Shown one piece after another: positions 1 to 8,355 of a stretch of 64,000 nt of DNA (position 1 is the first letter of the stretch; each line of letters opens with the position of its first letter). Origin of the DNA: VRUE01 sp963807425. Its GTDB lineage: Bacteria; Actinomycetota; Thermoleophilia; Solirubrobacterales; 70-9. The stretch lies in contig CAWEBZ010000002.1 of assembly GCA_963807425.1 (NCBI GenBank), positions 62,001 to 126,000 on the forward strand. Reading direction: 5' to 3'. The notes under the pieces are model-generated. The model saw only the letters and a list, made by a program, of their open reading frames with translations. It did not search any database and was not told where the DNA came from. The translations under genes were made by a program, and so were the position numbers.

Positions 1-189
1 CTCGAAGAAGGTGAGATCGGAGCCAGCGCTGCCCTTCTCGTCTGCAAAGAAGAGGTGGTAGACGGTTGGCTGGTCCTGGTTGACCGTCTTCTTGACCAGC
101 CGCAGCCCCATAACCCCCGCATAGAAGTCGACATTGCGCTGCGCGTCGTCGGTGATCGCGGTGATGTGGTGAATTCCCTCTAGCTTCAT
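1..189 (-). CDS. VOC-family (glyoxalase/ring-cleaving dioxygenase-like) protein, C-terminus outside window
   Basis: The first 63 residues are visible, starting at ATG 189 with MKLEGIHHITAITDDAQRN. The pattern GIHHIT, then NVDFYAGVMGLRLVKKTV and YHLFFAD is typical of the first beta-alpha-beta-beta-beta module of VOC metalloenzymes of the LinE/MhqO ring-cleaving dioxygenase type. The second His of GIHHIT is the usual first metal ligand in that family. The rest of the gene runs off the left edge, so the second module and other ligands cannot be checked. It diverges from the membrane protein starting at 214, leaving only 24 bases for both promoters. Substrate unknown. Confidence 0.8.
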   Translation of the reverse strand, partial: MKLEGIHHITAITDDAQRNVDFYAGVMGLRLVKKTVNQDQPTVYHLFFADEKGSAGSDLTFFE

Positions 190-213
190 GGGGTCACGTA
201 TAGCATTCCTCCA

Positions 214-1590
214 GTGAGCCGCGGACGACGACGCACAGTAAAGGCCCTCGTCGTGCTCGGCTCGGTGCTCGCCTTCCTCAGCGTCTTCGCGATCTGGACC
301 GAGCGCCAGGCACTCAACACCGACGACTGGGTCGACACCAGCGGCCGGCTGATCGAGAACTCGACGATCCGCGAAGAGGTCGGCAACTACCTGGTCGACC
401 AGCTTTACGAAAACGTCGACGTCGAGAAAGAACTGACCGAAATCCTTCCCGGCGATACCAAGGACCTCGCCGGGCCCGTCTCGGGCGGGCTGCGCCAGGT
501 GGCCGGAACCGGGGCCGATCAGGTGCTGAAGAGCTCGACCGCACAGGGCCTCTGGGAAGAAGCCAACCGGACGGCCCACGAGCAGCTTCTCGCCGTGCTC
601 GAAGACAAGGGCGAAGCGGTCTCCACCGAAGAAGGAAACGTCAGCCTCAACCTCGGCAGCCTGGTGACGAACCTCGCGGACCAAGTGGGGATCGGCGCCG
701 ATCTCGCTGAGAAGCTTCCGCCCGACGCGGGCCAGATCACGATCCTGCGCTCGGACCAGCTGAAGACCGCCCAGAACATCGCGGTGGCGGTGAAGGGATT
801 GGCGCTGGTCCTCTCGCTGCTCACCTTGCTCACCTTCGGCCTGGCGATCTACCTCTCGCGAGAGGGACGCTGGGTGACCGTACTGTTCAGCGGGATCGGC
901 CTGGTCGCCGCCGGCTTCGCGGTGATCGTCGCCCGCGAGATCGCCGGCGGAATCGTGATCGACCAGCTGGTCACCGACGAGAGCGCCAAGCCCGCGGGAG
1001 AAGCGGCCTGGTCGATCGCCACCTCGCTGATGACCAGCATCGCGACGACCGTGATCGTCGTCGGCGTGCTGTTTGGGATCGCCGGCTGGCTCGCCTCTCC
1101 CACCAGCTCCGCGCAGGCCACGCGCAGGGTGCTCGCCCCGGCGCTTCGCGACTACGCGGTCTACGTCTACACCGCCCTGGCGATCGTCGTCTGCTTCTAC
1201 TTCCTCTCGGCACCGACCCAGAACCTGCGCTCCTTCCTCACCACCCTGGCGATCGCCGGCCTGGCGGCATTCGGCATCCACGAGCTGCGCAAACAGTCCG
1301 CCGAGGAATTCCCCGACGCCGAGTTCAGCGACGTTTTCGGGAAAACCAAGGAGCGGGTCGTCGGCGCGGTCAAGGACGCCAACATCGGCGAGCGAGCCTC
1401 GAAACTGCGCCTGCCCGAGATGCGCAAACCAGGCGCCGGCACGACAGAGACGCCAGCCGTCGACAGCGAGGACGCCCGCCTTGCCCGCCTCGAGCGCCTC
1501 GCGACCCTGCACGAGAAAGGGGTCCTCACCGACGAGGAGCTGGCTACGGAGAAGGCCCGGGTGCTCAACCCCGCCGACCCTGAGGCCTGA
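214..1590 (+). CDS. multi-pass membrane protein with C-terminal SHOCT-like motif
   Basis: A 458-aa protein from a GTG start. Residues about 10-28 form an N-terminal membrane helix; a roughly 160-residue, mostly acidic, probably extracytoplasmic region follows, then about five hydrophobic helices between residues 190 and 355. The C-terminal tail (about 420-452) reads LARLERLATLHEKGVLTDEE, the short helical SHOCT motif found at the ends of many bacterial membrane proteins. No enzymatic motif is visible and the function is unknown. It stands alone between the divergent VOC gene and the convergent tRNA-Thr, whose 3' end lies 7 bases beyond the stop codon. Confidence 0.75.
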   Translation: MSRGRRRTVKALVVLGSVLAFLSVFAIWTERQALNTDDWVDTSGRLIENSTIREEVGNYLVDQLYENVDVEKELTEILPGDTKDLAGPVSGGLRQVAGTGADQVLKSSTAQGLWEEANRTAHEQLLAVLEDKGEAVSTEEGNVSLNLGSLVTNLADQVGIGADLAEKLPPDAGQITILRSDQLKTAQNIAVAVKGLALVLSLLTLLTFGLAIYLSREGRWVTVLFSGIGLVAAGFAVIVAREIAGGIVIDQLVTDESAKPAGEAAWSIATSLMTSIATTVIVVGVLFGIAGWLASPTSSAQATRRVLAPALRDYAVYVYTALAIVVCFYFLSAPTQNLRSFLTTLAIAGLAAFGIHELRKQSAEEFPDAEFSDVFGKTKERVVGAVKDANIGERASKLRLPEMRKPGAGTTETPAVDSEDARLARLERLATLHEKGVLTDEELATEKARVLNPADPEA

Positions 1591-1597
1591 GCCCGAA

Positions 1598-1669
1598 GCC
1601 CGCCTCCGGAATCGAACCGGAAACCTCTTGATTACAAATCAAGTGCTCTACCAATTGAGCTAGGCGGGC
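1598..1669 (-). tRNA. tRNA-Thr (anticodon UGU)
   Basis: The minus strand folds into a 72-nt cloverleaf: 7-bp acceptor GCCCGCC/GGCGGGC, D arm GCTC...GAGC, anticodon stem CTTGA/TCAAG with loop TTTGTAA, and T arm TCCGG-TTCGATT-CCGGA. The anticodon UGU is at 1634-1636 and reads ACA, hence threonine. The CCA end is not encoded. It lies downstream of sigH; tRNA genes near the sigH-rpmG-secE-nusG junction are common in related bacteria, but the ribosomal genes are not in this window. Confidence 0.97.
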
Positions 1670-1689
1670 GCGGAACCGAATATAGAGAG

Positions 1690-2679
1690 ATGGACGCGAA
1701 GTTTCGGTTTCTGGAGCCTGACGAGGGCGATGTGCTGTGCGAGGCGATCCGGGTCGCTTACGGAGACAGCTATGACGTGCGCTGGGTATATGACCCAGCC
1801 GAGGTATCGGCGCGACTGGCGGCAGGGACCTATGTGTCATGTGTGGCCGAGTCGGCCGATGGAGAGCTGCTCTGCCATGAGGGGATGAGCCTCAGCGATC
1901 CCGGCGACGCCGTCGGCCACTCGGGCCAGGCGGTGACGATGCCGTCGGCGCGCGGCCAGCACCTCTTCACCCGCACCAAGCAGCACCTGATGGACTGGGC
2001 GCGCGAACGAGGCCTGGCGGGGATGTACAGCGAGGCGACCGCCGCCCACCCCTACAGCCAGCGCGCCAACATCGAGCTAGGTGCGCACGAGACGGGCTTC
2101 CTGCTCGGCTGGATCCCGGCCTCGGTCTCCAACGACGCGGCGAGCGATGCGCCGCGCCAGCGTCAATCGGCGGCGCTCTTCTACACCAAGTTGAACGACG
2201 GCCATGAGCGCGCGGTCTATGCCCCAGAGCGCCACCGGGAGATAGTCGAGACGACGCTGGAGCTCTGCGAGCTGCGTGGGACGCTGGCCGAGCCCCCGGC
2301 CGGAGCCACACTGGAGGAGCGAACCAAGCTGCAGATCGAGGTCGACGCCGACCACAATCTGGCGCTGATTACCGTGCATGTGCCGGGCCTGGACCTCGAG
2401 GCCGTGGTCGCGGCGGAGCGCCACCACCTCTTCCACCGGGCCGGATTGGACGCCGTCTACCTCGATCTGCCCCTGGAGACCCCGGCGACGGCGCTGGTCG
2501 CCGATCACCTCGAGCGGCTGGGGGTCTCCTATGCCGGCGTCTTCCCCAACAGCCGCACCGACGGCGACGTGCTGCGGATGCAGTCCCTACACCGCGCTCG
2601 GATCAAGGCCGACGACGTCGCGGTCGCCTCCGAGCACGGCAGGGAATTGCTCGACTACGTGCTCAACGACCTGCCGTAA
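1690..2679 (+). CDS. GNAT-like N-acetyltransferase
   Basis: A 329-aa soluble protein starting at ATG 1690 (AGAGAG upstream). The N-terminal half resembles a GNAT fold: FRFLEPDEGDVLCEAIRVAY opens like many acetyltransferases, and residues about 80-110 (VTMPSARGQHLFTRTKQHL) occupy the place of the acetyl-CoA-binding loop, with a variant ARGQHL in place of Q/RxxGxG/A. The C-terminal half (about 200-329) looks like a second, degenerate domain. Similar proteins occur next to or fused with anti-sigma-factor kinases, but no such partner is present here. Acceptor substrate unknown. It converges on sigH, with a hairpin in between. Confidence 0.6.
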   Translation: MDAKFRFLEPDEGDVLCEAIRVAYGDSYDVRWVYDPAEVSARLAAGTYVSCVAESADGELLCHEGMSLSDPGDAVGHSGQAVTMPSARGQHLFTRTKQHLMDWARERGLAGMYSEATAAHPYSQRANIELGAHETGFLLGWIPASVSNDAASDAPRQRQSAALFYTKLNDGHERAVYAPERHREIVETTLELCELRGTLAEPPAGATLEERTKLQIEVDADHNLALITVHVPGLDLEAVVAAERHHLFHRAGLDAVYLDLPLETPATALVADHLERLGVSYAGVFPNSRTDGDVLRMQSLHRARIKADDVAVASEHGRELLDYVLNDLP

Positions 2680-2774
2680 GGCAATTCGGCCAAGCAGATC
2701 AAGGACGCAGGGAGCGAAGCGTGCTTTGCACGCGAGCGACCGAGGACGCCGATATGCGCCAGCCGAATGGCCTT
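2678..2774. repeat. 97-bp imperfect hairpin between convergent genes (possible bidirectional terminator)
   Basis: Outer arms aaggcaattcggc (2678-2690) and gccgaatggcctt (2762-2774) are complementary at 12 of 13 positions and overlap the last bases of both flanking genes. An inner hairpin GCGTGC-TTT-GCACGC lies at 2719-2733. The sequence between outer and inner stems is not complementary but nearly a mirror image, with GAGCGA and GGACGC on each side. There is no U-tract. It may end transcription from both sides; that is inference. Confidence 0.5.
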
Positions 2775-3486
2775 AGAGGGGGGCCTCGCGGGACTCGAGG
2801 TGAGCCCCGACCTTGCGCTTGACCCGCTGCAGGGCGTTGTCGACGGTCTTCGTGTCGCACTCGAGCCGCTCGGCGGTGGCCTCGTAGGAGTGGCCGTCGA
2901 GGTAGAGCGAGAGCACCCGGCTCTCGAGGTCCGAGAGCACGCCCGAGACACCGGAGAGGCAGGAGACCAGACTCTCCAGCTCTTCGGAAGCAATCACCTG
3001 GTTGACGGGGTCGAAGACCGTCGGGCCGGGCAGGATCTCGTCCAGGGTTGTGTCGGAATCGCCCGCGGCAGCGGGGGTCTGGCTAAAGGAGACGTACTGG
3101 TTGAGCGGGGTGTGCTTGTTGCGGGTCGCCGTCTTCACCGCGGTAATGATCTGGCGAGTGATGCAGAGCTCGGCGAAGTTGCGGAAGCTCGACTCGCGGT
3201 CGGTGCGGTAATCGCGGATCGCCTTGTAGAGACCGAGCAGCCCTTCCTGGATCAGGTCGTCGGCCTCGCCGCCGAGCAGGAAGTAGGAAGAGGCCTTCAG
3301 CCGCACGAAGCCGCGATAGCGGCGGACGATCGCGTCATAGGCGTCTGCCCGCCCATCCTTGGCGAGCGCGACCAGATAGTGATCATCAAGCTCAGGTTGA
3401 GAGTTAGTCTCGGCTACCGCGCGGAGAGAGCCATTGAGCCTTCCCGAAGGGAGATGCATTTCCTGCGTAGGCGTAGATAGAGCCAC
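2773..3486 (-). CDS. sigH: RNA polymerase sigma factor, SigH-like (sigma-70 family group 3)
   Basis: GTG at 3486 gives 237 aa and is preceded by AAGGAGAAGG, a strong ribosome binding site, so I prefer it to the much longer upstream-open frame. Region 2 (about residues 30-105) contains RYRGFVRLKASSYF, EADDLIQEGLLGLYKAIRDY and FAELCITRQIITAVKTATR, which match Bacillus SigH closely; region 4 (about 170-230) ends with a helix-turn-helix (SYEATAERLECDTKTVDNAL). In Bacillus SigH directs early stationary-phase genes. Its place after cysS-rlmB is the same as in Bacillus. It probably has its own promoter (3597-3624) as well as read-through from rlmB. The regulon here is unknown. Confidence 0.92.
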   Translation of the reverse strand: MALSTPTQEMHLPSGRLNGSLRAVAETNSQPELDDHYLVALAKDGRADAYDAIVRRYRGFVRLKASSYFLLGGEADDLIQEGLLGLYKAIRDYRTDRESSFRNFAELCITRQIITAVKTATRNKHTPLNQYVSFSQTPAAAGDSDTTLDEILPGPTVFDPVNQVIASEELESLVSCLSGVSGVLSDLESRVLSLYLDGHSYEATAERLECDTKTVDNALQRVKRKVGAHLESREAPL

Positions 3487-3596
3487 AGATCCTTCTCCTT
3501 GATGAAGGGTCGTGGCGCCAATACCTCCCCTGAGGCGCCCTATATGGACTGGATGCCTCAGACTCAAGCTGAGGTTCACCCTTGATTTGACGCGGG

Positions 3597-3624
3597 AGTT
3601 TACGGGCGCGCAGAGTTCTGTCAA
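3597..3624 (-). promoter_or_regulatory. putative sigma-70-type promoter for sigH
   Basis: On the minus strand a perfect -35 TTGACA (3624-3619) is followed after 16 bases by TAAACT (3602-3597). It would give a leader of about 105 nt before the sigH GTG. That leader holds two potential hairpins: CCTCAG/CTGAGG near 3556-3574 and paired GGCGCC blocks near 3514-3540. The promoter is visible; its activity is inferred. Confidence 0.55.
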
Positions 3625-3662
3625 CCCCCGAACTGACGTTCGTGCAATCGCCGTTGCAGTTG

Positions 3663-4313
3663 CTAGCGCTGCCGAACGGCCTCGAAAAGCAGCGCCGCAG
3701 CGGCCGCCGAGACGTTGAGCGACTCGATCTGGCCACGCTGAGGCAGTGCGATCAACCCATCGCAGGCGGACGCGACCCGGGGCCGGATGCCTTTGCCCTC
3801 GCCTCCGAGGACGAGCACCGTCGGACCGGCGAGGTCGGTGTCCCAGGGAGCCTGCGGCGCATCGGCATCGGCGCCCCAGATCCAGAACCCGGCGCCCTTC
3901 GCCTCGCCCAGCCAGTCGGCCAGGTTGCGAACGCGGGCGATCTGGAGGTGCTCCACGGCGCCCGCCGAAGCCTTGCAGGCGACGGCAGTGACCTCGGCTG
4001 AGCGGCGTTCGGGGATGACGACCCCGGCCGCGCCGGCGACCTCGGCCGAACGACAGACCGCGCCGAGGTTGCGCGGATCCTGAACCTGGTCGAGCACGAT
4101 CAGCAGCGGACTCTCGCCGCGCAGGAGCCCCCCCGGGTCGGCGTAGGGATAAGGATCGACCTCGGCGACGACCCCCTGGTGATCCGGCGAGCCGCAGAGC
4201 CGCTCCAGCTCCTCGCCAGAGCTCTCCGGTGCCTTCCACACACGCTGCACCCGCCGCCTCCCCCGTTCCGCCTCGGCAACGGGCTGGCGCCCGTAGATCA
4301 GCTGCGAGGCCAT
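3663..4313 (-). CDS. rlmB: 23S rRNA 2'-O-methyltransferase, TrmH/SpoU (RlmB) family
   Basis: A 216-aa SPOUT enzyme that by family would methylate the ribose of G2251 in 23S rRNA using S-adenosylmethionine. The N-terminal substrate-binding part opens with QLIYGRQPVAEA. The knotted catalytic domain shows all three SpoU motifs: LDQVQDPRNLGAVCRSAE (motif 1, with N and R), VLVLGGEGKGIRP (motif 2) and ALPQRGQIESLNVSAAAA (motif 3). It is slightly shorter than E. coli RlmB (243 aa) in the N-terminal domain. Its ATG directly abuts the cysS stop, so the two are translationally coupled. A related TrmH substrate cannot be excluded. Confidence 0.9.
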   Translation of the reverse strand: MASQLIYGRQPVAEAERGRRRVQRVWKAPESSGEELERLCGSPDHQGVVAEVDPYPYADPGGLLRGESPLLIVLDQVQDPRNLGAVCRSAEVAGAAGVVIPERRSAEVTAVACKASAGAVEHLQIARVRNLADWLGEAKGAGFWIWGADADAPQAPWDTDLAGPTVLVLGGEGKGIRPRVASACDGLIALPQRGQIESLNVSAAAAALLFEAVRQR

Positions 4314-5708
4314 CTAGCCCTTGGGTACAAGCTTGGCACCGTCAGCGGAGTCCCTGACCTCCCAGCCCAGCTCCGCCAACCGGTCCCGAATCTCATCCGC
4401 CCGCCCAAAGTCCTTAGCCGCCCGCGCGGCCTCCCGTTCCGCGAGCAACCCCTCCGCCTCCGCATCTCCCCCTTGCTCAGCCTCGGCCAGCGAATCGAGC
4501 CCTACAAGCTCAAGCATTTCGCGTACCGCCTCTGCCGCCCCAGGCACCTCTTCCCGGTTCGCTTCGCCGACCAGCTCAAATGCCTCAGCCATGGCTCTGG
4601 GCGTGTTGAAGTCGTCGGCAAGCGCCTCCCGAAACGCTTCGAGACGGGACTCGGGGGAGGGTCCGGCAGAGCCTCCCCGCTGTTGCTCTGACGGACCCTC
4701 CCCCGAGTCCCCCCCTTCCCGCGCCGTAACGGGGTGCTCCCGAAAGAAGTTCCGCAACCGCTCGACCTGGGCCACGGCCTGCTCCATCTGCTCGGCCCCA
4801 AACGCCAGCGGCTGCCGGTAATGCCCGGAGATGAGGTACGCGACGACCCCCTCGCGCCCATACCGATCCAACGCCTCCGAGAGTTGAAAAATATTCCCCT
4901 CGGACTTCGACATCTTCTCGGCCCCAGTCTCGATCATCCCGTTGTGCATCCAGACCCGGGCGAAGGAGCGTCCCGCCGCCTCGGACTGGGCGATCTCGTT
5001 CTCGTGGTGGGGGAAGACCAGGTCTGATCCGCCGCCGTGAATCGCGAAGGACGGGCCCAGCTCCGCCTCTGCCATCGCCGAGCACTCGATGTGCCATCCG
5101 GGGCGACCGGGGCCCCAGGGCGAGTCCCAGGAGGTGTCCTCGCCCTCCTTGTGGGCCTTCCACAGCGCGAAGTCGAGCGGATCCTCCTTCAGCGCGGCCA
5201 GGCCGGTCTCCTCACCCTGGTCCATGTCCTCGATCCGGCGGTTGGAGAGCTTTCCGTAACCCTCCAGGCTCATCACCCGGAAGTAGACGTCTCCCCCGGA
5301 CTCATACGCATGCCCAACCTCGATCAACTCGGCGATCAGGGCGACGATCTCCGCGATCTTCTCCGTTGCCAGCGGCTCCGCATCGGGACGGCCGAGCCCA
5401 AGCCGGTCGGTGTCCTCGAAGTAGGCGCTGGTCATGCGTCCGGCAAACGCTGCCGACGGCTCCCCCGCCTCGCCTGCCGCCACGTAGATCTTGTCGTTGA
5501 CGTCGGTGACGTTGACGACCAGCTTCGTCTCATAACCCTCGGACCCCAGGAAGCGGGACAGCAGAGAGAAGACGACGAACGGCCGCGCGTTGCCGATGTG
5601 GATCCGGCTGTACACCGTCGGCCCACAGGCGTAGATCCCGACCTGCCGATCGGAGTCGAGCGTGACCAGCTCGCCACTGAGGGTGTCCTTGATCCGCACC
5701 TTCCGCAC
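4314..5708 (-). CDS. cysS: cysteinyl-tRNA synthetase
   Basis: A 464-aa class I synthetase that charges tRNA-Cys. Start is GTG 5708 (MRKVRIKDTL). Visible signatures are the HIGH motif as HIGNARPFV near residue 37, the zinc-site region with GWHIECSAMA and HHENEIAQSEA, and KMSKSEGN near residue 266. The C-terminal helical tRNA-binding domain begins at about 350. Unusually, residues about 333-355 are a Gly/Ser/Glu-rich insert encoded by a 20-bp perfect inverted repeat (4646-4711). The gene heads the cysS-rlmB pair and is 20 bases downstream of a coiled-coil gene on the same strand. The gltX and cysE genes that precede cysS in Bacillus are missing. Confidence 0.97.
   Translation of the reverse strand: MRKVRIKDTLSGELVTLDSDRQVGIYACGPTVYSRIHIGNARPFVVFSLLSRFLGSEGYETKLVVNVTDVNDKIYVAAGEAGEPSAAFAGRMTSAYFEDTDRLGLGRPDAEPLATEKIAEIVALIAELIEVGHAYESGGDVYFRVMSLEGYGKLSNRRIEDMDQGEETGLAALKEDPLDFALWKAHKEGEDTSWDSPWGPGRPGWHIECSAMAEAELGPSFAIHGGGSDLVFPHHENEIAQSEAAGRSFARVWMHNGMIETGAEKMSKSEGNIFQLSEALDRYGREGVVAYLISGHYRQPLAFGAEQMEQAVAQVERLRNFFREHPVTAREGGDSGEGPSEQQRGGSAGPSPESRLEAFREALADDFNTPRAMAEAFELVGEANREEVPGAAEAVREMLELVGLDSLAEAEQGGDAEAEGLLAEREAARAAKDFGRADEIRDRLAELGWEVRDSADGAKLVPKG
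4646..4711. repeat. 20-bp perfect inverted repeat inside cysS
   Basis: Arms gggactcgggggagggtccg (4646-4665) and its exact reverse complement (4692-4711) flank a 26-base loop. The element sits in frame in cysS and encodes a low-complexity loop between the catalytic and tRNA-binding domains. In mRNA it would form a very stable hairpin. Confidence 0.85.
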
Positions 5709-5728
5709 GGGACGGATGCTATTCGGGA

Positions 5729-6598
5729 CTAGAAAGTCCGGTATCCGGCAGGAGAGGCGGCTGCCTCGCGCCGGGCCCAGCTGGGCGCCGTCTGGTCGGC
5801 TGCCGCGAGTGCCTCGCGCCGGGCCCGTTTGGCACTTGCCTTGATCTCGTCCTCAGCCGCTCGCCGCGCCCGCTCCTCGCGCTGCTCGGCCTGGCTGCGA
5901 ATCCGGTCGGACTCGGCCTTGAGCTGGTCCTCGGCCCGGGCCCGGGCGACGTCGGAGGCCTCACGCTCGACCTTCTCGACCAGCTTGCGGACCCGCTCCT
6001 CCGCCTCGCGGCGAACGTCCTCGGTGCCAGCCATGACCCGCTCCTCGATTTCCGCCTCGAGCCTGACCGCGACCTCGTGGGCCTCGTGCGCCGCCGCTTC
6101 CGCGTCGGCCGCTCGCTGCTCTGCCGCCGCAACCCGGCGATCGGCCTCGAGCTGTGCCTGCTCGACCAGCTGCTTGGCCTGCTCCTCGGACTGACGCTCG
6201 AGCTGCTCGAGCTCCTCCGCAAGCGAGTTCTTCGACTCGGCCTCGAGCGAGGAGATCTCAGCCGCCAGCTTCTCGCGATCCGCCTGGGCGTGCTGCCGAG
6301 CCTGCTCGAAGGCACGCTCGGCTCGGTCCCGGGCGTCCTCAGCACGAGCCGCCCGGCTCTCCGCCTCACGTCGCTTGCCACGCTCGGCGGCGACGCGCTG
6401 GCGTCCCTCCTCGCCCAGCTTGCGCAAGGTCGCCATCGCCCGCTGCTTCAGCTCGGCGCGCATCTCCTCGGCTTTCGCCTCAGCCCGGGCGACTCGCTCC
6501 TCACTGACCCGGACCCACTCGAGCGCCTGCTTGGCGGTCTCATGCATCTCCTCGGTCGCCGCACCGACCGCCTTCAGCTGAATTGCAGGCTCACCCAT
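5729..6598 (-). CDS. long coiled-coil protein
   Basis: A 289-aa protein made almost entirely of Ala/Glu/Arg-rich heptads from about residue 15 to 275, predicting one continuous coiled coil. There is no signal peptide or membrane segment. It begins MGEPAIQLKAVGAATEEMHE. The composition resembles DivIVA/Wag31-like or SMC-like scaffold proteins, but I see no DivIVA N-terminal motif, so no function is assigned. It lies 20 bases upstream of cysS on the same strand and could be cotranscribed. Confidence 0.7.
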   Translation of the reverse strand: MGEPAIQLKAVGAATEEMHETAKQALEWVRVSEERVARAEAKAEEMRAELKQRAMATLRKLGEEGRQRVAAERGKRREAESRAARAEDARDRAERAFEQARQHAQADREKLAAEISSLEAESKNSLAEELEQLERQSEEQAKQLVEQAQLEADRRVAAAEQRAADAEAAAHEAHEVAVRLEAEIEERVMAGTEDVRREAEERVRKLVEKVEREASDVARARAEDQLKAESDRIRSQAEQREERARRAAEDEIKASAKRARREALAAADQTAPSWARREAAASPAGYRTF

Positions 6599-6688
6599 TG
6601 GTGCCGGAACCTACTACCCGTGCCGGAAGGCACGCTACCCCTAGCGAGGGGGAAAGTCCGCAATTAGCAGAGAGGATCCCTGGACCGC

Positions 6689-8335
6689 TCAGGACTTCTG
6701 GGTCTCGCGCTCGCGCAGCTCGCGCTTGAGGACCTTGCCGGTCGCGTTGCGCGGCAGCTCGTCGAGGAACTCGATCTCGCGCGGTGCCTTGTAGGAGGCG
6801 AGATTGGCCTTGATGTGCGCCTTCAGCTCCTCTTCGGAGATCTCGGCCTCTGTCGCAACCACGACGAATGCCTTCAACCGCTGCCCGAACTCCTCGTCAT
6901 CGACCCCGATCACCGCTGCCTCGACCACGGCGCCATGGTCGGCAAGCAGATCCTCGACCTCGCGCGGGAAGACGTTCTCGCCGCCGGAGACGATCATCTC
7001 GTCGTCGCGGCCGTCGATGAAGAGCCGGCCCGCGGCATCGAAGTGACCAACGTCACCGCTGCAGAGCAGGCCGTCGATCGCCTCCTTGCCCCCACCCCCG
7101 GTGTAGCCCTCGAAGGACATCTCGTTGCCGACGAAGATGCGTCCAACCTCGCCCTGCGGCAGGTCCTGACCCGTCTCGTCATAGATCTTGACCACGGTGC
7201 CACGCGGCGGCTGGCCCGCCGTGCCGGGCGCCGCGCGAAGGTCCTCCGGCGTTGCGACCGTCGCGTAGGCGACCTCGGTCGAGCCGTAGAGGTTGTAGAC
7301 GGAATCGCCGAAGCGGTCCATCCACTCGATCGCCAGCTCGCCCGGAAGCGCCGAACCCGAGACGGAGGTGATGCGCAGAGAGGAAAGGTCGTATTTGGCG
7401 AGCGTCTCCTCGGGAAGGCGGAGGATGCGCTGCAGCATCACTGGGACTACGCCAAGGACCTCGGCGCGGTGCTCCTGGACCGCGCGAAGCGTCTGCTCGG
7501 GATCGAAGCGGCGCCGCAGCACCATCGTCGACGCGGTCGGCAGGCTGATGACGAAGTGAAAGAAGCCCCAGGAGTGGAAGAGCGGCGCCGCGATCATCAT
7601 CGTCTCGCGAGCCCGATACGGGATCTTGTCGATCAGCGCCGCCATCGCCAGGAGACCGTCTGGGCTGGAGCGCTGTGCCCCCTTCGGGGTGCCGGTCGTG
7701 CCCGAGGTGAGGATGACGAAGCGCGGTTTGTCGGGCGGGGGCTTCAGGTTGGAGTCGTCGTTGGCGGCGATCAGCGACTCGAGCGTGGGACCCTCGGGCG
7801 TACCTTCGGCCCAGGCGACGATGCGAGCGACGCTCTCGTCGACTCCGTCGAGCAGGCCGGCAAACTCCTCGTCGTAAACCAGCGCCTTGGGCCCCTCCCG
7901 CCGCATCACCTCGACCAGCTGCGGGCCGGCGAACATCGTGTTGAGGTAGAGGGCGCTGGCACCCAGCTTGGCCGCGGCGAGCGTCGTCTCGATGAAGCCG
8001 CGGTGGTTGCGGCACATGATCCCGATGCCGTCGCCGTGCCCGATCCCCATCGAGGCGAAGGCGTGGGCGAGGGCGTTCGTGCGCCGATGCACCCGCTCGA
8101 AGCTGAGCGAGCCGCGTTCGTCGATCAGCATCGTCTCGTGCGGGTGTTTGTGCGCGGCGGTCGCCACCCCGGTTGCCGGTGAGGCGCCCCAGCGCAGGAA
8201 GGTCGTGGCGACCTTGGCCGCCTTGTCGGGCCGGCTCAAGCCGACGACGCCGGCCTCGCGCAGCACTTTCGCCTCGAACGCCAGGTCCGAAACCGACTGC
8301 CGCGCGCTCGACGCGATTGAGCGGAGGGTTCCCAT
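6689..8335 (-). CDS. acyl-CoA synthetase (AMP-binding, FadD-like)
   Basis: A 548-aa member of the ANL superfamily, expected to activate a carboxylic acid, probably a fatty acid, as acyl-AMP and transfer it to CoA. Signatures: P-loop VILTSGTTGTPKGAQ (about 208-222), the A5 motif NLYGSTEVAYATV (about 345), the A7/A8 hinge region GRLFIDGRDDEMIVSGGENV (about 440-460), and the A10 lysine in RNATGKVLKREL near residue 537. All catalytic elements are present and length is normal. Substrate chain length cannot be read from sequence. It ends 90 bases before the coiled-coil gene and starts 20 bases after ispF. Confidence 0.9.
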   Translation of the reverse strand: MGTLRSIASSARQSVSDLAFEAKVLREAGVVGLSRPDKAAKVATTFLRWGASPATGVATAAHKHPHETMLIDERGSLSFERVHRRTNALAHAFASMGIGHGDGIGIMCRNHRGFIETTLAAAKLGASALYLNTMFAGPQLVEVMRREGPKALVYDEEFAGLLDGVDESVARIVAWAEGTPEGPTLESLIAANDDSNLKPPPDKPRFVILTSGTTGTPKGAQRSSPDGLLAMAALIDKIPYRARETMMIAAPLFHSWGFFHFVISLPTASTMVLRRRFDPEQTLRAVQEHRAEVLGVVPVMLQRILRLPEETLAKYDLSSLRITSVSGSALPGELAIEWMDRFGDSVYNLYGSTEVAYATVATPEDLRAAPGTAGQPPRGTVVKIYDETGQDLPQGEVGRIFVGNEMSFEGYTGGGGKEAIDGLLCSGDVGHFDAAGRLFIDGRDDEMIVSGGENVFPREVEDLLADHGAVVEAAVIGVDDEEFGQRLKAFVVVATEAEISEEELKAHIKANLASYKAPREIEFLDELPRNATGKVLKRELRERETQKS

Positions 8336-8355
8336 CGGACCGGGAAGCCTAGTGG

